Of a stretch of 64,000 nt of DNA, positions 12,230-22,473 are shown one piece after another. This DNA is from Rhizomucor pusillus (taxonomy: Eukaryota; Mucoromycota; Mucoromycetes; Mucorales; Lichtheimiaceae): contig FWWN02000591.1 in assembly GCA_900175165.2 (NCBI GenBank), positions 1-64,000 of the forward strand, written 5' to 3'. How positions within the stretch are numbered: the stretch's first letter is position 1; every line of letters starts with the position of its first letter. The notes under the pieces are model-generated. The model did not search any database. It was not told where the DNA came from and worked only from the letters and a program-made list of their open reading frames with translations. The position numbers and the translations under genes are program-made.

Positions 12230-12835
12230 TCAAATTCAATTTTTAATCTTCTAGAAACTTTGTCCATAAATTATACTCTATATCTTTTACGCCACTGATA
12301 TTCTCTTAAATATAATACTAAATCTTTCTTTGTTCAACATCGTGGAGTTATACTTTGTTTCAATCCATTCCATGTACCTTCTATAGTATTTGTATGTACA
12401 CCTGTTTCTGGATTTTTAAAATGTTTTTTATGGTTTACAGTTCGATGTCTATATCCAATATTCTTTAAATTACTATACCTTTTCCATCTATCAGTATATA
12501 TAGTAGTTCCTTTTTTAACATACCTTTCAATAATCTTATCTATACTAATAGCATCTCTGGTTTCAATTGGAACAAGAAGTATTATTTTATCTTCATTTTT
12601 TGTTTTATTTTTCAAGTTACTTCTTTCAATACCTCCAATTACCCAATCACCTTCAACTCTATAACTTCTGTTATTTTTTCTTTTAGCTATTATTTTTCCA
12701 TCAATTTCAACTGTTTTGCTCCTTCCACCTAATTTTCTGTTTGTATGAAAATAAACTTTATCTTTTAAATAATATCTGAATAGTCTATTATCCGATGTTA
12801 TTGTATTCCTACTTTATTGTGAAGTAGCAGCAATA
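12230..12835 (-). pseudogene. Merlin/IS1595 (ISXO2-like) transposase in an AT-rich island
   Basis: The minus-strand frame contains a DDE_Tnp_IS1595-like core. VEIDGKIIAKRK (about 12710) holds the first Asp; it is followed by WVIGGIERSN. KKGTTIYTDRWKRYSNL holds the second Asp, followed by HRTVNHKKHFKNPETGVHT and NTIEGTWNGLKQSI, which holds the catalytic Glu region. The open part 12334-12615 ends at a stop after ITPRC. The conserved tail LYLREYQWRKRYRV is still visible past it, and there is another stop upstream near 12795. The product would be a Merlin-superfamily DNA transposase. Base composition is very unlike the flanking MULE, which suggests a separate origin. Confidence 0.72.
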
Positions 12836-13177
12836 CTACTACATGGTATTTTTAATATAAAATAGTTTAGAATGTGTAATTAAATATTTAATGTTAGCTT
12901 CATTTTAGAAAATATAGTTCCTCGCAATACAGAAAATGCTTTACGACATACATAGTTTTTACATCTATATATTTTACCACTGAAATATAATTTAGTATCT
13001 GTATCAAATATTGGGCATTCTTCTAATTTATTTATATAATTATCTTCAATAAGTATAGTTATGCTTTTTGTTCATCGTTAAACAACTCTTTTAAAGTTGT
13101 ATAAGGTTCAATGAACATATATTTAAGGATATTTATATATGTATATATAAATTCAGTTTTTTTTTCATTTAAAGTAA
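12836..13177. other. AT-rich island, right part
   Basis: This is more of the AT-rich block, probably the 5' part of the Merlin-like element on the minus strand. I identified no coding segment, and no terminal inverted repeat at its right edge (about 13177). Confidence 0.4.
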
Positions 13178-13625
13178 TTAAGTTTTAATTTTGAATTTGT
13201 CAGTTATCTTGGGATACATCCCAAATGGATGGTTATTCTCGTTATGCACCTTCTCCAGGACCCATTGCCTATCCGGTTTTCTACGCTTTATGTTTAAATT
13301 GATAGAAGTAGTTGCAGTCGTTCTTGATTGTATCCCTTTAACGCGCGTTCTATCCTTCACTTTCCTCTTTCGCCTCCTTTTTTCGTTAGTTGCTGTGGCC
13401 TTTTCATTGGCCCTTCTATCCCTGTAGCCACCGTAATGCTTGCATGTCATAATCAATATTCCTCTCTCTCTTTTGCTGCTGTGGGTAACCATAGCGAGTT
13501 AGAGACGTTGATCGCCTTCCCCATTGCAACGAAGAAGTTTCGGGCATCGTGCATGCTGGGGAATGCCATGCCTAACTGCACATTGTAATTGTTGATGTCG
13601 TTATCGGTGCTCATAATGCTACTGC
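13178..13625 (-). pseudogene. MULE transposase B, N-terminal FAR1-like fragment
   Basis: Two minus-strand frames joined by a frameshift near 13475 give MHDARNFFVAMGKAIN then ERGILIMTCKHYGGYRDR, a basic NEKRRRKRKVK stretch and WVLEKVHNENNHPFGMYP. This order (Cys/His pair, basic segment, Trp, H-x-x-x-x-H) resembles the FAR1-type zinc domain at the start of fungal MULEs. It runs into the AT-rich island at 13177 and most likely continued into 11013-11442 before that insertion. Confidence 0.55.
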
Positions 13626-13706
13626 ATCCGTTATTGTTTTTGCTTTTCTTCGACTATATGCTCGCGTCTAGTCGTGTTATCGTTAAAGTGTACCTTGGCT
13701 TTATTT

Positions 13707-13751
13707 GGGGCTCGTCTATTTGCACCACCCCTCTCGCACCACCCCAGTCAC
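13707..13751 (-). repeat. GGGTGGTGC repeat, complete short form
   Basis: Read on the minus strand this starts GTGACTGGGGTGGTGC and ends in CAAATAGACGAGCCCC. Its two halves recur separately at 18896-18920 and 21761-21795, on either side of MULE D. It could be a deletion derivative or terminus of that element. Confidence 0.5.
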
Positions 13752-15070
13752 GCTCGGAGTCAATCCAAGAGAGGATAAAAGGGTGGTGTGGGGAAAAAGG
13801 ATGAAGGCAAAGAACGCATTCAAATAAGCGGCGGTGATGTAAAATCGCATCTACATTCACAGATGCTTGGTTTGCTTTCATGTTGAGCATGGACACTGTA
13901 TCGATTATGAAGTAAATTAAGAAGTACTTACAACTGTGATGTAGGCTTTTTGAAGAAATTGTGCGAAATAGCATGCTAATTAAATATCTATATGGTCCAT
14001 ATATCTAATGTTTATTTCTGGTCTATTTTCATTGTCAGAATGTAAGAGGAAAAACCTCGGTGGGTCTGTCGGATTTTTTAGAAATTCATCGGGAAAGATT
14101 GCCTAGCATGGATCCTTTTCTATGTCATATGTGACAAATGGTCTGCAGAGCGGATCGATCTCAGGCCAAGTCATTTCTGATGCTTCCGTGACTTGTATTA
14201 AAATGATGTGATCGTTCACATTCACAAGCTGCAAGACGATCGGATGCGTCCGTTCTGCTTGTTGCGGGCTTGTGCGGCAAGGCAGGAACAAAAATGATTG
14301 CGACCTGTAGAATGCTATGGGAGTTTTGAACGCATCGGCGGCAATTTGGGTGCATTCAGGACTCGCAAACCACTGGAAGCCCTCAGGATCCAATGCTTTA
14401 AGCATCCTGTGCTTGTCATATTTAGCGTAATCGCTATCGAGCGTTTCAAGGAACTTCGGCCACATAATTGCTTTGAAATCTTTGTATCGTTTTCCATCCT
14501 TGAAAAGCTCGATTGCAAGTGCACGAAGACCTCAGTTTCCATTTGGACACCGGTCATGGACCGTCCTCACAGCTGTTTTTGGGATCGCATCTGTTACAAG
14601 TTTTAGATTCGGTATGATTCGTATTTTAAGGAGCTGCGAAGAAGCTTCAGATGAGCCGCAGTTGATGATGATGGTTCTCTCTTCCCGTTCCGATCAATTC
14701 GATCAATAAATAAAAGAAACACGAAATTGCTTACGAAGCTTCACCAGATCTTTGCAGCTTCTTTACCTAATGTCGTTTTGGATTTTTTGCGGCTCTGGGT
14801 ATCTTGATATTCAAGAGCAATCATCTCACGTTCGTTATCGCTCTTCGCAGTGGTGGTCTTCATTTTTTGCCGGCTACTTTGCGGCTGTTGAGCTTCTTTG
14901 AGATCCAAAAATGGTTCGTCTTTAATTGCTTTCGAACAAGATAACGAGTCCTCCTGCTGCTGTATATCTGTGCATCGATGCTGTATGTTTGCAATTCTCG
15001 ATAGTTCAGCCGGAATTTGCCCCTCTAATGTGGGAGTGACGAAAGGCTCGGCGTTTGCAATAACGTTATC

Positions 15071-15180
15071 TAGGGCTCGGACTGGGATGGGATGGGATGG
15101 GATGAGACGGTCACGTGCGGGGACGCTTGGGATGGGACAAGTTGGGACGGGACGCTACCCCGTCCCAAGTCCGAGCCCTA
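15071..15180. mobile_element. hAT-type MITE, 110 bp, with perfect 8-bp target duplication
   Basis: Terminal inverted repeats TAGGGCTCGGACT / AGTCCGAGCCCTA enclose a GGGATGGGA-rich core. The flanks ACGTTATC (15063-15070) and ACGTTATC (15181-15188) are identical. An 8-bp duplication with TAGGG...CCCTA ends is the hAT superfamily signature. The interior is too short to code. The intact duplication suggests a fairly recent insertion. Confidence 0.93.
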
Positions 15181-16327
15181 ACGTTATCCTCCAACGTGGT
15201 AGTATCTTCTTTCAGCATAAAATCAAACATTAATGCAAGCATACATCAATTAAATTCAGCTTCATCTTACCGTCGTTTGTAGCTGTAATATCATGAAAGA
15301 GATGTCAGCGGCGTGGGACACTGTTCAAAGGGATATTCCCTGTGCTAGGAAGCTTATGGCAGCAAAGCAACTTGTATATCGTTTTCAGGATGCAACGGCA
15401 ATAATCAGTCTTCAAGACAATTTTTTTTTGCGAAAGCCCCTGTTGTATAGCATTAAAAGCAAACTGCGATACTTTTCGGCCAAGTCTTCAAGCCGTTCTC
15501 GATACACCTGAAGCATATGGGAATCTTGCCCCAAGGATTCCGTGTCAATCTGTTGCCTCCATGCGTCAGTCTATAAAAACGATATGTGGTGACGAGTGTG
15601 TTTAGCGTGTGATAGCAGTAATAGACAGAGACAGTGAAATACTGTGAGTTTCTTGTATAGTTCTTTATTGGGTCACAACGACTTCATGTATATACTTCTA
15701 TCGGATCGGAGATGATGTTATATGTCCGTTTCATTCTCCTCTTTCTCTTCTACAACCTTGGATACCACACGATATCAGCGATGTGCTGCTAACCAGGACC
15801 AAATGATCATTTATTGAAGGCGAGTTGACCGGCGGCCCAATTGTGTTTACCTTAATTCGATAGAACTGATCCAATTGCTTATAGGCAAGAAACAAGTTGT
15901 TAGAAGATCCAAGCGGTCTGTTAATATCGGCATGCACGCCTTCTGTTCGATTGGTGCTGGTATGTATTTCCAAAGTGCTGGACTGAACAGACGTACCGAC
16001 CGACCTACTTCTCTTTGAAGGCTAGCTTACTTAACAATGTATAAGAGATCAAGTTAGCACCTTTCATATACGATATCTACGCAGATGCTATTATGGGAGT
16101 ACCTTTGCAAGTATTCTGCGGCTTTCTTAGGATCTCTTTCTTTTTTGCTCGCTTCTACGAACATAGCCAGGGCCTTGCTTTCGATTTTTTTGTCTGGTGT
16201 CACACGCATCCTTGAAAATTTATCGTTCACTTCGCTGGCCATTAAGAAATTTAAAGCTTTCTCGAGCTATTCGTAATCAGTTTTAAATGCGAATAACTTC
16301 TGCAAGTTCACGCGGAAATTTCGTCGC

Positions 16328-16594
16328 TGTGATGTTTGGTAGATAAATAGAGACAGAGGTAACGCAGTAAGTACGTTGAGACTCTTTACAAGTGAGATAT
16401 ACTGATTGTTTTCTCTAATGTCTGCTTTTATAGACGTAGCGGTGTTCCTGAAGAATAAAAACTTTTCATCCTGTCATCAAATGGTCGATTGTGCCTTTGT
16501 CTTAGATGTCGGCAGTCCTTTGATTCGAAATCAAGTAGTATCTTTATTGTTTATCCGGTTCCTTGTTATTGGTTTTCCGTTGTGGAATACGGCA
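16328..16594 (-). mobile_element. Solo LTR, family 1, copy a
   Basis: 267 bp, ending TG...CA in both orientations, and matching the reverse complement of 34095-34355 along its whole length. Flanks GTCGC (16323-16327) and GTGGC (16595-16599) fit a 5-bp target duplication with one change. It interrupts MULE C. The plus-strand open frames across it are incidental. Confidence 0.88.
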
Positions 16595-17754
16595 GTGGCA
16601 TATGGATCTGACACAATAAATTTTTGGCATGAGGGAAGAGTATGTCCGGGGCCCTCATCAACGCCGCTTTGCTGTCCGTTACGAAGGCCGCAGCAGAAAC
16701 TGACTGCTTGGACGGCCAGACTACTTCCTTCAACGCATTAACGAACCATTCATACTTTTTGCTGGTTTCTTCGGCGATCCAGCCACCGGCAATACAAAAT
16801 GTCTTGAGCTTTGGGAAGCCGACGTTCCCGTGCCAGCGACGTTGATAAACGGCATCTTCAGCTTGTTTGTGTTCTATGTTGCATCCAGTGATATAATCTC
16901 TGGGAACTCAATGGCGAGCTCGATGACCGAGTCAAGCGCAAAGAACAAGGAACGAAGGGAACGTTTGTCCCCTTCTTGCTTGATGCTGTAACCAACTCGA
17001 TAGCCATCTGTTTCACGAGCCTGGATTAGACGGAACATCCCATGGTCGGGATCGTTGTTAAAAATCTTCTGCCGAAGATTGGAGATATCCTTGGAGACCA
17101 CAGCTATACCTAATCCTTTCAGATAGGTAACGATCGTTGAATTTCCGGCATGCGCTTTGATCATATTTATAACATTCTCCTGGGCTTCCCCCTCCAGACG
17201 GCGATGCATGGGGTAGACTGCCGTATCCGAAGTGACAGCATGATTATGCTCCTTTTGCATGGCTACAGCATGCCACTGGCAGCTGTCTTTGTTGAGGGGT
17301 CGGAGCATCACTTCAAATGGGCAATCAAACCTCTGCGAGTCTCTTGCGCGTTGCTTTTTCCCTTGAGAGGCCACAGTGACGTTGCCGTCAACGTCCGCGA
17401 TAAAAGTGGCTTTCGTGTCTTCTCGTCCTTCCTGGTTTCTAGGTACACCGGAATGTCCACATCCCAGGCGAATGTACCTCTTCTCGCCGCTCATGCTGCT
17501 TCTAGCTATGTACATGTAGAATCCACCATTAGTCTGCGCCCATTGCTGAATGTTTTCACGAGCTTCTTGAGCAGAACTCCAAATTTCGCGCAATTTGTCT
17601 GGAGTTATTGTCACTTCATTCATTTCGCTGGACATGGTGAAAGGGAATAGTGTTACAAGCTTTTGTTCCCGGTAGAGTGTCAACTTAGCTTATTCTTATG
17701 GAATCAATGCAATAATTGTATGCACTTTAATTTACTTATTGAAAGGATCAATAC

Positions 17755-18771
17755 TAGGGGCCTACATTGGGATGGGACGTGTGATGGTTTGCGGACAGCG
17801 CAGTAAGATACGTACAGTAAGAGTACAGTGAGACTGTATCGGATTTTTTAATTTTGAAGGACTGAACAACCTGATATCTATCTACAGACCAGGGCTATTT
17901 ATGCTAATGATCGGTTTATCAAATATTTCGAGAGGAGTTTGTTCGTTAATGACAGTTTACCCGGGAAGACCAGAGTCAGTATTTTTTAGATGTTTTATTT
18001 CTGATCTTATTGTTCTGTCCACGGCAGGACGTCCCAGTTCTAATTGGGATGGGCCTAATTGGGACGGTATCTGGGACGGGGGTCTGTCCCATCTCAGGTG
18101 GTCCAATTAGAAATGGTGACATCCCAGTTGGGTCCCAATTAAAAATCATGTTGTCCCAATTAGACCCGGCTAGATATTGTTGATGGTCCAGTTGGGAGAA
18201 TCCCAGTTAAGCCCAGTCCCAGTCAGGCCCAATCTCGGTTAAGCTCAATCACATCCAGTCCCAACTGGTCCCAGTTAAGCCCAATTAGGCGTCCCAAATG
18301 GCAGCTGGGACAGGATAGTGTCCCTGTAATATAGGCAAAGAAGAGAAAACGAAAACAGACGCTAAGTCGGTGAGACGTTGATGTATTTGAAAGAATAAAG
18401 AGATCGAAAAGAAGATCAATTATCTAAATATTTCTCGTGCGGACTCTATTTAAACGTTTTTCTTGTCGGATGCGCACGGAAGACGGACTAACGGTGAGCT
18501 AGGCTCTGTTAGCAAAGGGATTGGCATTGTCTCAGATCTGTGGACTGTTCACTAATCGTATTGGAGCATCACAGCTTATCTCATATCTGCTGGATGGCCT
18601 CCATATCAAATGACAGTCTTTTTACATCATTGTTCCTGGAATTATTATCCTAACAGCAGGATGACAACCGAGATGACTAATTCAACTTATGTGGAAGTAT
18701 GCTGGAATACGACAGTTCGATCCCAATTAGAACTGGGATGGGATGGGACGTCTCATGAAGAGCCCTGGTTA
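17755..18771. mobile_element. GGGAC-rich hAT-like non-autonomous element, disrupted
   Basis: It starts TAGGGGCCTACATTGGGATG and ends GGGACGTCTCATGAAGAGCCC, the same ends as the copy at 35898-36259. Inside are many short CCCAATTAG / GGGAC motifs. It is split by solo LTR family 2 (17780-18026) and by about 395 bp of unrelated sequence (about 18327-18722) absent from the other copy. The terminal CCCTA is mutated to CCCTG, and no clean target duplication remains. Confidence 0.7.
17780..18026 (-). mobile_element. Solo LTR, family 2, copy a (perfect 5-bp target duplication)
   Basis: 247 bp with TGTGATGG...CCACGGCA ends, flanked by GGACG on both sides (17775-17779 and 18027-18031). It matches, in reverse complement, the 247-bp copy at 32427-32673. 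No internal retroelement sequence remains, as expected after LTR-LTR recombination. Confidence 0.93.
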
Positions 18772-18895
18772 ATACGAAGCAGATGTCTTTTATGTCGCTA
18801 TGCAGTGACCTAAGTTACGCACGACTTGCATCTGTGGGCATTGACAGTATTTGTGCCTGACACCACTCTCACCGCCCTCTAAATTAGCACTCAGA

Positions 18896-18920
18896 GTGAC
18901 TGGGGTGGTGCGAGAGTGGC
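18896..18920 (+). repeat. GGGTGGTGC repeat, left flank of MULE D
   Basis: GTGACTGGGGTGGTGCGAGA lies about 320 bp upstream of the MULE D reading frame and matches half of the repeat at 13707-13751. It is a possible terminal or subterminal sequence of MULE D. Confidence 0.45.
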
Positions 18921-19218
18921 ATTGTCGTACTTATGGATTGATCAGTGTTCAATAATGATGGAGGTGGTACAACAATTAGAACTTTCCCTTATTCCAATCA
19001 TCTACTGGTAGACTTAGTTCTTTGCTTCTTATTGCATTAAAAGCACCTACCCAAAGTCTCACAGTATTTTACTCTTCCCGTCTCGTCCAAATACTTCAGG
19101 CATCCCTTTATTTTACCCCAGTTGAGTGTGAATTTTGCTACCCTGTGGCTTGGGAAACGCGAGGAAGCCAAAGTGGAAAAGTTAAAGAAACTGAAGATAA
19201 CCACTTCTTTCACCAGAA

Positions 19219-21448
19219 ATGAACACGTCTACGAGCGTTGTTAACGATATTGCAAAACTTCACGAAAAACTCGCTCGTTCGGTTGTGTCAGGAGTCTACG
19301 CCATGGTTCCCAAAGAAGATATCGTTGTCCCCGCGGCAAGCTGGAGAGAATATCACAGAAAAATTCAGGAATTTTGCGCCTGCAAGTGGATCCATAAGAG
19401 AAAAACTAAAGGAAAAGAAGGCGGATCAGTAATTTACAGCGAGACATTCTGTTGTCACAGAGTAGGAACCTACACATCCAAGCGTAATACCAGAATTGCT
19501 CAGAAGGACTCGAAAAATGTGGTTGTCTGGCTACATACAAAGCAACCATATTAGCATCATCACCTTCCGTTTGTTCGCTTGTGATGCAAAAGGATCAATG
19601 CAATCATATACTTGGTGATAATGAGGATTTGGGCACCCTTCTTTTGACAGCCAGCAACGTGGAAGAGATTGCCAGTCAATTAGACGAAGGCAGAAAATGC
19701 CGTGATATTCGCATGACGTTGATGCGAAGATTAGAGCGCCTGGATACTGCCGGCCAGAGAAACGCTACATATGACAATGTCTACAATGCAATGGTTAAGG
19801 TAGGATAATGGCAGATATGTACCTCACAAAATTTGAGCTTGACATATAAACTTTAACCACATATATACATAAATAACCTCAGATACAAACAAGACTTTAT
19901 AAATGTCATGAAAATGACGCGATCTCTGGTAGGACCTAGATGGAGAAGCTCTTGTTTCAACAGAGTTACCGTATATTTAGCGTCGACACTACTTTAAACT
20001 TGACTAATACTAGCTTGTATGGTATCGGGTTCCAATCTCCACGGTAGGTCGAGCGTATGCAAGTAGTTAATCAATTTTGTCTCGATACGACGTACAAAAT
20101 ATCGAGTCGAGTGATGGATATTATGTATACTTTGGTCGTACGCAATCCCCAAAGAGGAACTGGAACGCCAGTAGCATATTTGATCACGAACGACCATTCT
20201 GCATGCCCAATTGTACAATGGCTCAAATTTTTAAGAAATGAATGTAAAATGCAGCGTCAGCAAATTACGGTGGACTGAAGTATTCCAGGGACCGACGCCA
20301 TCAGAGCTAACTTCCCAGACTGCGATATTCGGCTTTGTGCGTTCCATGTCATCCAGACATGGACACGAAACTTGAAAAGCAAAGTTCGATTGGATGGCTC
20401 TTATACAGCTGCTGAACTTGCAACTGTGATGTTCAACAATCAAAAAAGAAGAGACAAAGTAAGTCGTCGGGATTGCTTTTAATTCTGAAAAGCAGAACAA
20501 CATCCATGGAAAAGTTTTTTCTACAGCTTATAAACTACGACGAGATGTGACGATTGGTTGAAGCCTGAGAAGTCAGTCTAATAACAGTTCAACCAATACT
20601 TCTTGATGCTGTGCTTATAGTTCTATTCCAGCTTATGTCAGACACGACAGCAACCTATCGTCAAGACATTCTCCAAAAATTGAAGCATATTCTTACCACA
20701 TGTTGCATTGATAATCTATATCGTTCAATTGTAGAATTTATGGAGAAATATGGCGATCAAAACGAATTCTTGGGCTACCTTGAATCTCAATGGTGTGGTT
20801 GCGAAGACCAAGTTCAAAAATGGGCATACACTTACATCGAATCCCATATGCAGCGCATGATGACAAACAATTACATGGAATCGTGGCATAATCAGCTGAA
20901 AACAGTCTATATGAAGCGTACACGTAACAAACGCCTCGATAAACTTATCTTCATTTTGACGCACGAAGTCGAGTTTTACTTCGAAATGGAGTATATCCGA
21001 ATCAGTCAAAATGCTGGCAGGACGGGACCTCTAGAGAATGAACAAGCACGTCGAGCGTATTATGCATCTACCATCGCACCTGAAGACATCCCGAACAAGG
21101 TGACAGGTCCACGTGAAGCTGCTGGAGCAGGTATCTGGCAAGTGCAATCCTTTCGTTTCCCGAAGGTATGAAATTTTTGTCGACCAACAATTACACATAC
21201 TTTCATGTACCTGTGAAGACTATTGCCATCGTATTTCACCCTGCAAGCACATGTATTTGCTGAAGCGATTCACAAATTTTGAGCTTGGATTCTATGCAGA
21301 CAGGAAAGCCGCAGAGGAACAAAGGTTGCAACGACTGTCGACTTTGAGGTTTTTCCAGTCTAATGAGGCAAAGCAAATCCTGATCCTCTTGAGGTCGACA
21401 TATCTACTGGCTCTGACGATGCAATTGGAGACTAGTTCGACATCTTAG
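19219..21448 (+). pseudogene. MULE transposase D with SWIM zinc finger, broken
   Basis: Plus-strand Mutator-like transposase in pieces. 19219-19554 carries a FAR1-like zinc region (WREYHRKIQEFCACKW ... FCCHRVGTYTSKRNTR). 19581-19808 includes ASNVEEIASQLDEGRKCRDI. 20057-20500 holds the core (VVNQFCLDTTYKISSRVMD, then PDCDIRLCAFHVIQTWTRNL) with frame breaks near 20278. 20632-21171 has MTNNYMESWHNQLKTVYM. After a shift near 21165 comes the SWIM motif LSCTCEDYCHRISPCKHMYL. It cannot make a full protein. A short related piece lies at 35790-35865. Confidence 0.82.
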
Positions 21449-22430
21449 ACGCATCACAGGATATGTAGCTTGTCCTTATCGCCCAAACATTTGCCACCTT
21501 ATATCATGAACGCGATAACGTGCTGCGTATGAATACTGTATCAGCAGAGGACGCTACCGAGTACGCGCGAAAGGTCAGAGAAACAATGCCGTTCCATGAG
21601 GAAATGATGCGCCGATACTCGCCGCATTTTAGACATTCGTCAACGCAAAGGCAATAAAGAACTATCCTTCAATTGTTTTTATTCTTTCCACTTTGGCTTT
21701 CTCGAATTTCCCAAAGCCACAGAGTAGCAAAATTAACACTCAACTAGGGTAAAATAAGGGGATGCACGAGAGGGGTGGTGCAAATAGACGAGCCCTTTAC
21801 GCGACCTGCCCTTTAGCCCTGCCCGCAGCAATCCGCTATAGGAAGACTCCCTAGATTTTCTAACTCGTTATCGCCAGGGACGATTGCGGGAAGCCCTTCA
21901 CCATCTCGAGACGGTCGAAGGCTTCAAGAATGACTGGACCAAAAGAAGAGATGATCCTGCAAACTTGGTGATCTTCGAGAAGCCTAAAGAGCACTCATTT
22001 GCCACTGAGATCTGAAGGGTATGGCGCGCTGGAATGGGTGTCAGCCGTTGCGACGATGATCACGAACATTTCAACAACGGTCGCTCGGCCTATACCCGTT
22101 CCATGGAACAAAAGTCTGCGGACAGTGATCAGAATTCGCAAAGTAATGAGAAGAGAGAAAGAGAAAACATGCTTTGTAACAGCAGCCAGCCAAGTCTTTA
22201 TTATGGAAGTTGAAGTGGCAATAAAGCTGGCGGATGGCTTGGCTGTAAATTGCGCAAGGAATCTGCTATAGTCATGCATCCATGGTTGTTGACTATGCTC
22301 CGTCGCATGTCTAACTGTTAGCCATGCCTTTTTTACTGTCTACAACTACTCAAGATACCGAGTCAGGATTATACGATAATGAAATCCCAATAAATAATTC
22401 TTGCACATCCTGTTTGGCACTCATGCTCTA
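21449..22430 (+). other. Unassigned transposon-zone sequence with one protein-like segment
   Basis: In one plus-strand frame at about 21857-22015 the peptide RQGRLREALHHLETVEGF continues into KNDWTKRRDDPANLVIFEKP, which looks like genuine protein rather than chance. I cannot name its family. The repeat at 21761-21795 precedes it. The rest shows nothing recognisable. Confidence 0.35.
21761..21795 (+). repeat. GGGTGGTGC repeat, right flank of MULE D
   Basis: GATGCACGAGAGGGGTGGTG followed by CAAATAGACGAGCCC matches the other half of the 13707-13751 repeat. With 18896-18920 it brackets MULE D at a distance of about 2.85 kb. Confidence 0.45.
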
Positions 22431-22473
22431 TGCTCTCTCGCCTATTTCAGATTTATGCCCAGCGCATCCCCTC

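Larger units (their letters stand above)
14103..17635 (-). pseudogene. MULE transposase C with FAR1-like N-terminus and OTU-like C-terminus
   Basis: Large decayed Mutator-like element. The start is at 17635 (MSSEMNEVTITPDKL). An FAR1/WRKY-GCM1-like zinc region (RFDCPFEVMLRP ... KEHNHAVT) is followed by KDISNLRQKIF, and the MULE core begins at EIISLDAT. An in-frame TAG at 16874-16876 replaces the expected Tyr, and a frameshift follows KLKMPFINVAGTG. The core continues in another frame to FVTDSKAALMRAPDI, where a solo LTR (16328-16594) interrupts it. Downstream pieces are ALNFLMASEVNDKFSRM (16054-16290), NRTEGVHADINRPLGSS (about 15940) and an OTU-like C-terminal part (14103-14490, WFASPECTQIAADAF ... 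VLQLVNVNDHIILIQV). A hAT-type MITE also lies within it. Confidence 0.8.

Noticed and set aside
16406..16741. Plus-strand open frame of 111 codons
   Set aside because: It runs across a solo LTR and antisense to MULE C; no protein-like pattern of its own.
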